Below are positions 24,106 through 33,303 of a DNA stretch of 64,000 nt, piece after piece (within the stretch, counting starts at the first letter, position 1; each line of letters starts with the position of its first letter). The position numbers and the translations under genes were made by a program. Origin of the DNA: UBA4636 sp963650915 (GTDB lineage: Bacteria > Bacillota > Clostridia > Christensenellales > Borkfalkiaceae). The stretch is from the NCBI GenBank assembly GCA_963650915.1, contig CAVJMJ010000004.1, forward strand, positions 1 to 64,000. Reading direction: 5' to 3'. The notes under the pieces were generated by a model, which searched no databases, had not been told where the DNA came from, and worked only from the letters and a program-made list of their open reading frames with translations.

Positions 24106-27100
24106 ATGAGATTAACCAAAAAAATTGACAGACAAGCTTTACATCAGGCTATGCGCAAGGCTTTGGCTGCAGAGGATATCTACGGAAAAGTTTCGGCAAG
24201 GCTTAAAGAGGAAGTTAAAATAATTCAAGACAAGGGTGACGAAAGGGATTTATCGGAAATCGCCGTATTTTTAAGATTCAAACCCCTTTTCGACGATCCT
24301 AAAAACGGCAAACCGCTTACCGACAGCGAGTTTGAAGTCGAATGCGAAAAGCTTATTCTCGCTTTTGCCAACGACGACAGAGAAAAAATTTACGATTACC
24401 TCGACAAGTGGTTTAATTTTGCCCAAAATTACAATCCGCCGACGGAAATCAACAACGTAAACGACGCTTTGAAGCATTTTTGTTACTTGCGCGCTCAACA
24501 AAGCTTGGGCGTAACAAAGATGGAAGAGTATCCCGAATACGTTGCCTCTCGTTTCCCCGACATGGCGAGCATGATGAAGCTTCAAAAGGTGGAGCAAGAA
24601 CTTACCTTGCAGTCTATGTGGAATGAGTTTTTGTTTGACGAAAACGACGTAAAAATCAATACGGCGACCATTCGCGCCCTTGACGAAAACCCGCAAAAAC
24701 AACTGAAGGAGAACAGAGACGCACGTGTATTTTTCGATGAGTTGCGTCCCGACGCAAACAACAGATTTCCTTTCGTAAACGCCCTTCTCGACGCTTTCGA
24801 TTTAAATAATCCCAATCCCGAAGGCGAAGCATCGGTTAAAAAACTCCTTCTTAACGATTGGATAAAATCAATGAAGGGCAAAAATATAGCAACCGACGTT
24901 TCGGCAAACGATTTGCAAAATCTTTCCGACGCGTTAAGGGGTGCGCTCGGTGCTACCGAAACGGGTTACGGCATCATAAGTAAATACGCAAATACCGGCA
25001 AGAGCGACCTTGAGTTATATAAAACCGTATTCATCGACGGAATCAGCGTATTCGATTCTTTGCCGGATCCCAAAAACCACAAGGATGCGGAAATCAAACT
25101 TATGGACGCGCTCGCAAACCAGACGGGCGTTGTGACAATCGTACACATTGCCGAAATAGACGGTAAGTTCGAGTACAAAGCCGACATACTCGACGTAAGT
25201 ACCGGTAAAAACGACAATTCCGAATACATAACGAAGATAACGGCACTTAACGACAGCGAACAATACAGAAAGGCTGTTTTTAAGGCTGAAAAAGATTATC
25301 TTGACAACTTGCTCATAAAAGGGCGCAAAAATTACATCGATAAAGAAAACGAAAAGAGAAAACAAGCGGCTATAAAAGCCGAAACCGACGCCCCTTACGC
25401 AAACGGCAAAAACGATTTTACCGTTGCCGTAGACGGTCAAACGGTCGCTAAGGCTTTCAAGATAATCGAAGACGGAAGAAAACCCTATCTTATCATGTCC
25501 GATTACCTGCTTAAAGACACTTACGTCGACAAGCACGGAAACGTTTGCCCCAACCCCCTGAAACAGGAATTTTCGCCTACAAGGCTTAATATCGACACGA
25601 GAGACTTCCTCGATTTGATTTTGTTTACGGAATTTGCGCAAACGCTCGGCATAGGCGACAAAGACCTTACCCCCGAGGAAACCCGTAGCGAATCCGTACA
25701 TATGATTATGTCTTTCGCCGCTCAGGATCACGACGAAATAAGAAAATACCTCGACAAAATGTATGACTTCCTCGAGTCATACACTCCGCCTAAAAAGATT
25801 GAAACCTTAGAGGACTTTTTCAAGACGGTTATGTACATGAGGGTGCAACAAACGTCAATCGTAAAACGCCGTGAAAATCCTTGGTATTACGAAGAACGTT
25901 ATAACAACCTCATGGATAAGGCGGATTTTTCGGCTTTCGAAGCGGAATATTTGCAAATACACGAAGAACTTCTTTACAGCATGATAAGAGATACCGGGCT
26001 TAACGTAGGTTCCGGGCTCGACTACGACGTTTTGGTCGAACGTGCCAATTCCAACCGAAGAGACAGAGTTGAAAGCCCTGCCGCCTACGAAGAAATGGAT
26101 TTGATTGAAAAAAGAACCAATCAATTCCACAGATTCGCTTACGAATATCTTTCGGAGAGAAGAAGAAGGCTCGAATACGCAGACGATTTCGAACACAACT
26201 ACACTTTCAAACTGAACTTGCCGTTAAGCGCGTTAGCATTGGCGGGCGATAACCCCGACCCCGAAGAGTTCAGCGACTGTGCCGACGCTTTGTGGATAGG
26301 TTGCATATCGAACGTTTATAACTCGACTTTCGTCGATTCCGACGCCCTTCGCGCGTACGGGTTTACTAACAGTTCGAGCAGTGACGCCGTACACCTTATC
26401 TATATAGACGGCAAATCAATTTACGATTTGGCAAAGGAAGCAAACGGCGGTGTGTATTCAGCGAATATCGCTAAACAAACCTTGCTTTCCGCACTCGTCA
26501 ATCAAAGCGGACTCGTTCAATTCGCACGTATAATGAAAGACGGCGACGATATCAAAATGGAACTCGATACCATCGACCTCATTCATAAAAAATCGTATAA
26601 CAATCCCGATTACGTGCTTAAAATGACGGAATACGCTAAAAATCCGCAAGCAAGATACGATTCTATAAAAGAAAACGTGGTAAAGGTTTGCCGTGAAAAT
26701 TTAGCGAAAAAACAAGCCGAAGAACGTAATAAAAAATACATTGCGGACGAAGAAAAACAATGGAAAGATTTTGCCCCCGAAGCAGACGATTTACTCGGTC
26801 CGTCCGTTTACGAAATTCGTGCCGAAGAGGAAAGGGCAAAACAGGCAAGGCTCGAGGCGTATTACAAAGAACAACAAGAACAATGGGACAACCTCGTAAA
26901 CGCCGACCTCGATTTGTTCTCTTTCGATCTCGAAAACGGCAACGATTCGGCAGTCGAAGGGGAAGAAGAACTCGGGGCTATCGAAGAACTTAACTTTGAA
27001 ACCTACAAAGACGGCAGATACTTCGTGGCAAAGGGCAACCCGAACTCGGCGTACTCCGTAGTAACGATGGGCGAATTACGCGAACTCGGCGTTTACTTCG

Positions 27101-28344
27101 GCGGTTTGACGGTGCAAAACGGCAAGTCCGACTTTATAGAAATCGACGAAACCGCAGGTTACCTTTCTTTAGACGACGAAGACAAAAGGGAAATCGATCG
27201 TTCCAACGAACTCGCAAGCCTTTGCGGAATCAAACTAACAAGCGCAAACCTCGATTCGGTAATAGGCGGTTTCATTCTTCAAAACACGAGCGACGACCGC
27301 ACAAGCGTTGACAAAAATATTTTTGAAAAAGAATACAAGTTGCTTTTCGGCGACCTTTACGCTACCGCGCTTCATAACATCAACAAGCAATGCTGTAAAA
27401 ACGGTATGACGATTACGGCGGTGCAAATGGATCAAACGCTTAAACTTCTCAATCAGGTTATGATGGATTCGGCAACGCGCGTCGGATATCCGCAAAAGAT
27501 AATAAACGGCGGGTACACCGACAAACAAATCAAAGCCGTTCAGGAAAATTTCGTTGACAAATTCGTTCCTCAAAATTCAACCGAAAAGGCAATGAGAAGG
27601 GCTCAGGCAAATATGCAGGGCTTTGACTATGCAAACATCGATTGGAAGAACCTAAATTACGCCGACTTTAAAAAACTCGTGTCAAGCGAGCAGACAAAAC
27701 TTGCCTCAAATATGGCAAATACGCCCGAAAACCAAAGCAAAGTCGCTCAAACTTACAAGGCGATGCTCGACCGTAGCGTAAATAGATCTTTCTTCTCAAA
27801 GTTATTTAACCTCGTAAGATACGTCGGCGAGAGAAACGCGATTTCAAGATACAAACGTCAGGCAATGGCTAAATTCGCAATCGACGAACGCGCTTTCGAC
27901 GCTTTGTGTCAAGTCGTGCCTAATGCGGAGGTACAAACCCTTAAAGAGGGCATTGAAACCAATTACCGCAATATGGTTGCAGAACACAGAAAAGATAACT
28001 CGATAAGCGAACTTTCAAGCGTGAAAATCGGCGGTATGAGCGAGCGTGACAGCATAGGAGATCTCGAATTCGATAATATTTCACGCAAAGACAACCTCGA
28101 TAGAAGCATTTCGTCGAGCGATGACGGAGATTTCGAACTCGATAACACGTTGGGCGCAAACGGCAAACTCGATAAGGATAACCTGTCCGTTCTTTCTTCA
28201 AACGACCCAAACAGAATTAAATTTACGGTAGAAGAAGCAAATCACGAACACGCCGATAAAGACTTGAAGAAAAAAGAGGAAGCCAAAGAAGAGCGTAAGG
28301 AAGAAATCAAAAACGAGAAAAAAGGCTATGAAAAACAGCCTTAA
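24106..28344 (+). CDS. Unrecognised 1412-aa protein with internal duplication
   Basis: I do not recognise this family. It has no signal peptide or membrane segment, so it is probably cytoplasmic. Two related halves are visible. LDKWFNFAQNYNPP at about residue 99 matches LDKMYDFLESYTPP at about 550, and VFIDGISVFDSL at about 308 matches IYIDGKSIYDLA at about 765, an offset near 450 residues. A third region (about 965-1250) has FETYKDGRYFVAKGNPNSAY and TMGELRELGVYFGGL. The last 150 residues are Ser/Asp-rich and then almost purely charged (DKDLKKKEEAKEERKEE). The start follows AAGGAG. It stands alone between repeat regions; the stop codon lies inside a 36-bp tandem repeat. Confidence 0.85.
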   Translation: MRLTKKIDRQALHQAMRKALAAEDIYGKVSARLKEEVKIIQDKGDERDLSEIAVFLRFKPLFDDPKNGKPLTDSEFEVECEKLILAFANDDREKIYDYLDKWFNFAQNYNPPTEINNVNDALKHFCYLRAQQSLGVTKMEEYPEYVASRFPDMASMMKLQKVEQELTLQSMWNEFLFDENDVKINTATIRALDENPQKQLKENRDARVFFDELRPDANNRFPFVNALLDAFDLNNPNPEGEASVKKLLLNDWIKSMKGKNIATDVSANDLQNLSDALRGALGATETGYGIISKYANTGKSDLELYKTVFIDGISVFDSLPDPKNHKDAEIKLMDALANQTGVVTIVHIAEIDGKFEYKADILDVSTGKNDNSEYITKITALNDSEQYRKAVFKAEKDYLDNLLIKGRKNYIDKENEKRKQAAIKAETDAPYANGKNDFTVAVDGQTVAKAFKIIEDGRKPYLIMSDYLLKDTYVDKHGNVCPNPLKQEFSPTRLNIDTRDFLDLILFTEFAQTLGIGDKDLTPEETRSESVHMIMSFAAQDHDEIRKYLDKMYDFLESYTPPKKIETLEDFFKTVMYMRVQQTSIVKRRENPWYYEERYNNLMDKADFSAFEAEYLQIHEELLYSMIRDTGLNVGSGLDYDVLVERANSNRRDRVESPAAYEEMDLIEKRTNQFHRFAYEYLSERRRRLEYADDFEHNYTFKLNLPLSALALAGDNPDPEEFSDCADALWIGCISNVYNSTFVDSDALRAYGFTNSSSSDAVHLIYIDGKSIYDLAKEANGGVYSANIAKQTLLSALVNQSGLVQFARIMKDGDDIKMELDTIDLIHKKSYNNPDYVLKMTEYAKNPQARYDSIKENVVKVCRENLAKKQAEERNKKYIADEEKQWKDFAPEADDLLGPSVYEIRAEEERAKQARLEAYYKEQQEQWDNLVNADLDLFSFDLENGNDSAVEGEEELGAIEELNFETYKDGRYFVAKGNPNSAYSVVTMGELRELGVYFGGLTVQNGKSDFIEIDETAGYLSLDDEDKREIDRSNELASLCGIKLTSANLDSVIGGFILQNTSDDRTSVDKNIFEKEYKLLFGDLYATALHNINKQCCKNGMTITAVQMDQTLKLLNQVMMDSATRVGYPQKIINGGYTDKQIKAVQENFVDKFVPQNSTEKAMRRAQANMQGFDYANIDWKNLNYADFKKLVSSEQTKLASNMANTPENQSKVAQTYKAMLDRSVNRSFFSKLFNLVRYVGERNAISRYKRQAMAKFAIDERAFDALCQVVPNAEVQTLKEGIETNYRNMVAEHRKDNSISELSSVKIGGMSERDSIGDLEFDNISRKDNLDRSISSSDDGDFELDNTLGANGKLDKDNLSVLSSNDPNRIKFTVEEANHEHADKDLKKKEEAKEERKEEIKNEKKGYEKQP

Positions 28345-28448
28345 TGAAAAAAGGCGTTTAAAACAACTTTAATCGCTTAATAAAAAAAGGCATTTAAAAC
28401 AACTTTAATCGTTTAATGAAAGACGGCGTTTAAAATAACCTTAATCGT
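28341..28448. repeat. Three 36-bp tandem repeats
   Basis: Units start at 28341, 28377 and 28413 with TTAATGAAAAAAGGCG-like sequence. The first unit includes the stop codon of the 1412-residue protein. Confidence 0.88.
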
Positions 28449-28591
28449 TAAAGTTTTTACTTATCTTCGACCGAAGCGGGCTATGATGTTCAAGCCCGAC
28501 AGACGCCGACAACGTAATATCGCATGTGACAAAGACCGATTAGTGCGGGTTGTTTAAGTACCGCCCGAAAAAAGTTTTTGCCAAGGCATGC

Positions 28592-28625
28592 AAAAAAACG
28601 ACTGCACATCGTGCGGTCGTTTTTC
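28592..28625 (+). terminator. Rho-independent terminator
   Basis: ACGACTGCAC / GTGCGGTCGT stem (one G-T pair) with a 3-nt loop at 28598-28620, A run before and T run after, so it could work in both directions. Confidence 0.85.
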
Positions 28626-28742
28626 TAATTTATAAAGTTTTTGTTTTTATAGAAATTGAGATTGTTGTAATTCGTAAAATACTGTAATCCCGTTTATTAC
28701 GAACCCGTTTATTTTACACGCTACAATTAACTTCAAAAACCC

Positions 28743-28762
28743 GCCTATAAGCCGATTATCGC
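28743..28762 (-). repeat. Dispersed motif, copy 4
   Basis: Reverse orientation: GCCTATAAGCCGATTATCGC. Preceded on the plus strand by AAAAACCC, equivalent to a T run after the motif. Confidence 0.72.
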
Positions 28763-28895
28763 CGTTTTTCGTCGCGACGAATCACAAGTTAAGGCAAACT
28801 TTTTTTGCCATTTAACTTTTCAGCCGAGTTTGAATTTTTCTTAAAATCTTATTTTAGATATGGGTATTCCTTTGTAAAAAACTTCCGAAAAACCC

Positions 28896-28916
28896 GCCTA
28901 TAAGCCGATTATCGGC
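28896..28916 (-). repeat. Dispersed motif, copy 5
   Basis: Reverse orientation, GCCTATAAGCCGATTATCGG, 153 bp after copy 4 and with the same flanking AAAACCC. Otherwise the stretch 28626-28973 shows no gene. Confidence 0.72.
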
Positions 28917-28973
28917 GTTTTTAACTTTATTTTTGCGGTGGTTAACCCGGCATACAATAAATCGGCGGTAAAA

Positions 28974-29693
28974 CTAATCGAGGATTCTGCCGTCGGTGGA
29001 AACGGTAACGACCTGCCAGGGGATAAACTTACCGCTCTTTTGAAGTGCCGTTTTGGCGGCAAATTCAAGACCACCGCAACAAGGAACTTCCATACGAACT
29101 ACGGTTACGCTCTTGATGTCGTTATTCGTGATGATTTCCGTCAGTTTTTCTGCGTAATCGACGGAGTCGAGTTTAGGACAACCTATAAGCGTAATATGCC
29201 CTCTTATAAATTCTTCGTGGAAGGAAGCGTAAGCGTAAGCGGTGCAGTCGGCGGCAATCAACAATTTTGCTCCGTCAAAGTACGGTGCGTTTACGGGAAC
29301 GAGTTTTATTTGAACTGGCCATTGCGACAGTCTGCTTACCGATTTTTTATAGGAAACTTCATCGTCGCTATCATCGTGACTTATCTTTTTTGATTGTGTC
29401 CCGGGGCAACCGCAAGGCAAAGTCATGCCCTCTTTTTTCATTTTCTCTTGCATTTTTTTGCGTTTGTTTTCCAAAACGGCTTGTTCGTCATAGGCGGCGG
29501 CTTCTCTTTCGATAAAACTAATAGCCTCCGTCGGGCAAGCGGGCAAGCAGTCGCCTAAACCGTCGCAGTAATCGTCGCGCATAAGTTTGGCTTTGCCGTC
29601 AACCATGGCTATCGCGCCTTCGTGACAAGCCGCCGCGCACGCTCCGCAACCGTTGCATTTATCTTGATCGATAGTTATAATTCTTCTTTTCAT
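28974..29693 (-). CDS. Ferredoxin-type 4Fe-4S protein with C-terminal domain
   Basis: A 239-residue cytoplasmic protein. The first 4Fe-4S site is CNGCGACAAAC near residues 13-23 and the second is CDGLGDCLPACP near 43-54. A linker with CGCPG follows, then a domain of about 110 residues containing LIGCPKLDS and VPCCGG, whose cysteines may hold another cofactor. I know this arrangement from clostridial genes found next to Crp/Fnr regulators and hybrid-cluster proteins; no hcp gene is seen here. GGAGG precedes the ATG. The gene is divergent from the Crp/Fnr gene at 29780, and a shared palindrome lies at the predicted -41.5 of its promoter. Confidence 0.88.
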   Translation of the reverse strand: MKRRIITIDQDKCNGCGACAAACHEGAIAMVDGKAKLMRDDYCDGLGDCLPACPTEAISFIEREAAAYDEQAVLENKRKKMQEKMKKEGMTLPCGCPGTQSKKISHDDSDDEVSYKKSVSRLSQWPVQIKLVPVNAPYFDGAKLLIAADCTAYAYASFHEEFIRGHITLIGCPKLDSVDYAEKLTEIITNNDIKSVTVVRMEVPCCGGLEFAAKTALQKSGKFIPWQVVTVSTDGRILD

Positions 29694-29706
29694 AAAAAGT
29701 ACCTCC

Positions 29707-29735
29707 TTGACTTTACGCCTATATTATAGTATAAT
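29707..29735 (+). promoter_or_regulatory. Promoter of the Crp/Fnr gene
   Basis: TTGACT at 29707-29712 and TATAAT at 29730-29735, 17-bp spacer, predicted start near 29742. A minus-strand -10 TATAAT for the Fe-S gene overlaps at 29723-29728. Confidence 0.75.
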
Positions 29736-29749
29736 GAAAAAAATAAGTC

Positions 29750-29765
29750 TGTTGAATTTTCAACA
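29750..29765. promoter_or_regulatory. Palindromic operator between Fe-S gene and regulator
   Basis: TGTTGAATTTTCAACA is a perfect 16-bp palindrome. It sits just downstream of the regulator's own start site and about 41.5 bp upstream of the Fe-S gene's predicted start. The half-site resembles Crp/Fnr family sites. Confidence 0.65.
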
Positions 29766-29779
29766 AAACGGAGTTTTTT

Positions 29780-30457
29780 ATGAAAGATTTTTTGGAAAAT
29801 GATTATATATCGGTAATTTTGACTTCAAAACTTTTCGAGGGGATAGGCGAGAAAGAATGTTTGGCAATGCTTTCCTGCCTCGACGCAAAACTTTATAACT
29901 GCCCCAAAGGCTCTTTTTTATTGCACGTCGGCGATAGCCCCGACGCAATAGGGCTTGTACTTAGCGGAAGCGTTTTGGTTATTCGGGAAGACGTTTGGGG
30001 AAACCGAAATATCCTCTCCAAGGTTTTGTGCGGTCAAACTTTCGGGGCGGCTTACGCTTGCGCACCGAAAGCCATGTCCGACGTGAGCGTCGTCGCGGAA
30101 ACACAGGTTACGGTGATGTATTTAAACGTGAAACGTATTTTAAACGTTTGTTCGCTTGCATGCGAACATCATAACCGTATCGTTCAAAACTTGCTCGGCG
30201 AACTTGCCGAAAAAAATCTGCGGTTTTCGGAAAAACTTACTCACATCTGCCAACGCACCACAAGGGCAAAACTTATGTCCTATTTTTCCGCTCAAGCGCA
30301 AAGGCTTAATAAAAAAGAATTCGACATTCCTTTTTCTCGCCAACAACTCGCCGATTACCTTTCCGTCGAGCGTAGCGGATTGTCCATGGAACTAAGTAAA
30401 ATGAAAACCGACGGACTTATAGATTATCACAAAAATCATTTTCTTTTAAAGGTGTAA
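29780..30457 (+). CDS. Crp/Fnr-family transcription regulator
   Basis: A 225-residue regulator. The cNMP-binding-like beta-barrel spans about residues 15-125 (GSFLLHVGDSPDAIGLVLSG is its core), followed by the dimer helix and a winged helix with SRQQLADYLSVERSGLSMEL near 188-207. The cAMP-contacting residues are not conserved in an obvious way. At least eight cysteines, including three near residues 27, 33 and 41, leave room for an Fe-S or redox-sensing role. Divergent to a Fe-S protein with a palindrome between them, it probably represses itself and activates its neighbour. The effector is not identifiable from sequence. Confidence 0.9.
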   Translation: MKDFLENDYISVILTSKLFEGIGEKECLAMLSCLDAKLYNCPKGSFLLHVGDSPDAIGLVLSGSVLVIREDVWGNRNILSKVLCGQTFGAAYACAPKAMSDVSVVAETQVTVMYLNVKRILNVCSLACEHHNRIVQNLLGELAEKNLRFSEKLTHICQRTTRAKLMSYFSAQAQRLNKKEFDIPFSRQQLADYLSVERSGLSMELSKMKTDGLIDYHKNHFLLKV

Positions 30458-30572
30458 AAAAACAGTAAAAACGTAGCCACTTAAAGATGCGTCACGAAAA
30501 TCAATTTTTTAGCAACCCTGATTTTTATGGACGAAATTCAACTTAAAAGGCGAAAAATCGAGGTATATATAT

Positions 30573-30602
30573 TTGCTTAAATCGGTGTAGTTGTGCTAAA
30601 AT
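30573..30602 (+). promoter_or_regulatory. Promoter of tilS-hpt, possibly leaderless
   Basis: TTGCTT at 30573-30578 and extended -10 TGC-TAAAAT at 30594-30602 with an 18-bp spacer. The predicted start coincides with the ATG at 30609, and no ribosome site precedes that ATG. Confidence 0.55.
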
Positions 30603-30608
30603 ACCACT

Positions 30609-31940
30609 ATGAAAGGCTTTAACGACAACTTAATAGCAAAGGGAGAAAGGGTAGGCGTTGCGTTGTCAGGCGGAGAAGATTCGGTCTGCTTATTGTATCT
30701 CTTGAAAGAAAAGTCCGAGAAAATCGGTTTTAAAGTCGTTGCCGTAAACGTCGAACACGGAATACGCGGGGAAAGTTCTTTGAGCGATACCGCCTTTTGC
30801 GTTCGCTTGTGCGAAAAGTTGAACATTCCTTTAAAAAGGTATTCGGTAGACGCCCCGACCTATTCTTCCGAAAACGGAACTACGATAGAAGAGGGGGCAA
30901 GAAAACTCCGTTACGATTGCTTTTTCGATGCGCTAAGCTCGGGGTTTTGCGATAAAATAGCGACGGCGCACCATGAAAGCGACGATGCGGAAACGGTGCT
31001 TTTCAATCTTTTCAGAGGTACTTCCGTGTCGGGGCTTAAGGGTATGGAAGAAGTCTCCATGGGAGGTCGTGTCGTTCGCCCGATGCTCGGCGTAAAAAAA
31101 GCCGATATCGAAAAATATATAAGCGATAACAAAATAGAATTCGTCGTCGACGAAACAAACTCCGACGCTCGCTATACCCGTAATTTTATAAGGCAAAAAG
31201 TTTTGCCGATAATTAAGGAAAAATTCCCGAGCGTGGAAAATTCCGTTAAAAAATTATCCCTGTCGGCAAAATCGGACGATGATTTTTTGTATTCTTTGGC
31301 AAAAGAAAAGGTAAGTTTTTTAGGTGGCTGTGCATATATAAAAATAGGCGAACCCTATCCCGTGTTTTCGCGCTCGATAGTACTTGCCTTAAAGGGCATG
31401 GGCGTGCAAAAAGACTTCGATAACAGGCATATAGCCTCACTTTTTGCGCTTTCACAAAATATTTCAGGAAAAAAAGTCGACCTTTTGGGAGGGCTTTACG
31501 CCGTAAAAGAAGGCGAAAACATAGTTATAAAAAGAAAGACGGAAAAAATCTTTGAAGAAGAAAAACCCTTTAAAATCGGAGTGACGAAGTGCCTTTTAGG
31601 GGACGTTTACATTGAAAAACGTTCGATAGAGGAAGCAAACGAAAAAGCCAAAAGCCGAGACGGTTTTTACGTGGACTTTGATAAAATTCCTCATGATGCC
31701 GTCATAAGAAGGCGTAAAACGGGCGACGTTTTTGATAAATTCGGCGGCGGAAGAGTACCTTTAAAAAAGTTTTTAACAGATAAAAAAATACCCGCCGACA
31801 AAAAAGACGAAACTTACGTCATCGCAAAAGACAGCGTGGTTTATGCCGTCTTGGGCGTAGAAATATCTTCACTTATAAAAATAGACGAAGCCACCGTTTC
31901 GCCTCTCAAAATAACCTTTATCAACGCCAAAAAGGAGTAA
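30609..31940 (+). CDS. tilS: tRNA(Ile)-lysidine synthase
   Basis: A 443-residue TilS, which converts C34 of the tRNA-Ile CAU anticodon to lysidine using ATP and lysine. The PP-loop is SGGEDS at residues 20-25 (usual consensus SGGxDS). HHESDDAETVLFNLFRGT is the conserved second motif, and RPMLGVKKADIEKYI and DETN follow. The C-terminal TilS domain includes RRRKTGDVFDKFGG. The N-terminus is short and lacks a Shine-Dalgarno site, suggesting leaderless translation. hpt follows 5 bp later, the standard Firmicutes order; ftsH, often next, is missing. Confidence 0.96.
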   Translation: MKGFNDNLIAKGERVGVALSGGEDSVCLLYLLKEKSEKIGFKVVAVNVEHGIRGESSLSDTAFCVRLCEKLNIPLKRYSVDAPTYSSENGTTIEEGARKLRYDCFFDALSSGFCDKIATAHHESDDAETVLFNLFRGTSVSGLKGMEEVSMGGRVVRPMLGVKKADIEKYISDNKIEFVVDETNSDARYTRNFIRQKVLPIIKEKFPSVENSVKKLSLSAKSDDDFLYSLAKEKVSFLGGCAYIKIGEPYPVFSRSIVLALKGMGVQKDFDNRHIASLFALSQNISGKKVDLLGGLYAVKEGENIVIKRKTEKIFEEEKPFKIGVTKCLLGDVYIEKRSIEEANEKAKSRDGFYVDFDKIPHDAVIRRRKTGDVFDKFGGGRVPLKKFLTDKKIPADKKDETYVIAKDSVVYAVLGVEISSLIKIDEATVSPLKITFINAKKE

Positions 31941-31945
31941 ATTTT

Positions 31946-32497
31946 ATGAAAAACGCAATGCTTAACGACCTTGAAAAAGTGCTTTTCGACGAAAAACAAA
32001 TCGAAAAAAGAATTTCCGAAGTTGCCGCCGAGATAGATCGCGATTACGACGGCAAGGAACCCATTATGGTTGCCATTTTAAAGGGTAGCGTAATGTTTTA
32101 CGCAGACCTACTGAAGAAACTCAACATAAGAGTCGAGATGGATTTCATGGCTATTTCGAGTTACGGCAACGAAACCAAAAGTTCTGGCGAAGTAAAGATG
32201 ATTAAAGATCTCGATAGATGCATTGAAGGAAGACATATCATTATCGTTGAAGACATCGTCGATAGCGGTTATACCCTAAATTATCTTAAAGCGACCCTTT
32301 CGGCAAGAAATCCCGCATCGGTTAAAATTTGCGCCCTTTTAAATAAGCCTGAAAGACGGGTCGTAGATATCGAACCCGATTATCGTTGCTTTGAAGTAGG
32401 CAACGAATTCGTCGTCGGATACGGTCTCGATTACGCTCAATTTTACCGCAATCTTCCCGTAATAGGCGTTTTAAAAAAGGAAGTATATTCTTCCTGA
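31946..32497 (+). CDS. hpt: Hypoxanthine phosphoribosyltransferase
   Basis: A 183-residue purine salvage enzyme that makes IMP or GMP from hypoxanthine or guanine and PRPP. The PRPP-binding loop VEDIVDSGYTL is near residues 101-111, the LKGSVMF loop near 49, and the C-terminal VGYGLDYAQFYRNLP is typical. Its ribosome site AAGGAG overlaps the tilS stop codon, indicating coupling with tilS. A large stem-loop at 32711-32775 may end the transcript. Confidence 0.96.
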   Translation: MKNAMLNDLEKVLFDEKQIEKRISEVAAEIDRDYDGKEPIMVAILKGSVMFYADLLKKLNIRVEMDFMAISSYGNETKSSGEVKMIKDLDRCIEGRHIIIVEDIVDSGYTLNYLKATLSARNPASVKICALLNKPERRVVDIEPDYRCFEVGNEFVVGYGLDYAQFYRNLPVIGVLKKEVYSS

Positions 32498-32710
32498 AAG
32501 TTTTTTCCACGAAAGAATTTGAAAGACCATTGAAAAAATTTAAGTAATCGGGACGAAAAAAATTTTAAAGATATCGTTGAAAAAAATTAAATAATTGCGG
32601 CAAAAAGATTTTAAAAAACACACCACGAAAGAATTTAATAATTCGGGAGAAAAGATTTTAAAAATATCACCGAAAGAATTTAAATAATTTTAATTGCAAG
32701 ACTTTTTAAA

Positions 32711-32775
32711 AAAACGGTCGTCGAAGGGTTATGCGCTTTTAATGAGGCGCATCTCAAAACTTCGACGACTGTTTT
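32711..32775. terminator. Large branched stem-loop
   Basis: AAAACGGTCGTCGAAG at 32711-32726 pairs with 32760-32775 (one G-T), and the loop holds an inner ATGCGC / GCGCAT stem at 32731-32752. A run before, T-rich DNA after. Probably the terminator of tilS-hpt. Confidence 0.7.
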
Positions 32776-32906
32776 CGTTATGTTTTTTTTACGACGACTT
32801 GTTTCGTTACGACTTTTTCGTTGTAATTTTTTAGGTTATGACTTATTTCGTTACGATTTTTTATGGCATTTTTTGTTGCTATTATTTGTTACGTTTTTTA
32901 AAATAT

Positions 32907-32927
32907 GCGTTTAACGGGCTTATAGCC
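32907..32927 (+). repeat. Dispersed motif, copy 6
   Basis: GCGTTTAACGGGCTTATAGC, then CATACTTTTTT. Confidence 0.75.
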
Positions 32928-33195
32928 ATACTTTTTTGCGATAACTTTATAAAGTTTTTCGCGATTGCGCATATAAAGAAACATTTTTTAAAAAAGCCGT
33001 ACCGGACGTAGCAGGCGTTGCAAAAACGACTCAACTGCAAAATTGAAAAAAACATGCATTCTAAAAAATTTATGTTTTAAGCATTGAAAAACATGTGCTC
33101 AATTATATTATCAAACGAAAGATTGTCAAAGATGAATTTGAGAATATTTGTAAAAACTTCGAACAAAAACATCAAAATCGGTTATTTAAAATTGA

Positions 33196-33220
33196 GTTCG
33201 GCATTACGCCGAACCTTTTT
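33196..33220 (+). terminator. Terminator-like hairpin
   Basis: GTTCGGC-ATTAC-GCCGAAC followed by CTTTTT. No clear gene precedes it. Confidence 0.65.
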
Positions 33221-33234
33221 CTTTACGGTCGATT

Positions 33235-33303
33235 GTCTTTTACCGTCAACGGTGTTTGTCGGTTACCACCGATGGTGTTTGTCGTTTACCATCGATGGTA
33301 AGT
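33235..33303. repeat. Three 23-bp tandem repeats, each palindromic
   Basis: Units at 33235, 33258 and 33281. Their centres are ACCGTCAACGGT, ACCACCGATGGT and ACCATCGATGGT, so the arms change together and remain complementary. Confidence 0.75.

Larger units (their letters stand above)
32498..33195. repeat. Intergenic repeats after hpt
   Basis: From 32510 to 32700 a loose unit (GAAAGAATTTAAATAATT with GAAAAGATTTTAAA) recurs about four times. After the stem-loop at 32711-32775 come ACGACTTGTTTCGTTACGA-like near-repeats and motif copy 6. At 33095-33190 a short open stretch is present but lacks support as a gene. Confidence 0.55.

Noticed and set aside
24106..28344. Toxin or secretion-system effector annotation for the 1412-residue protein
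   Set aside because: No toxin domain, export signal, immunity gene or secretion genes are visible; naming it so would be guesswork.
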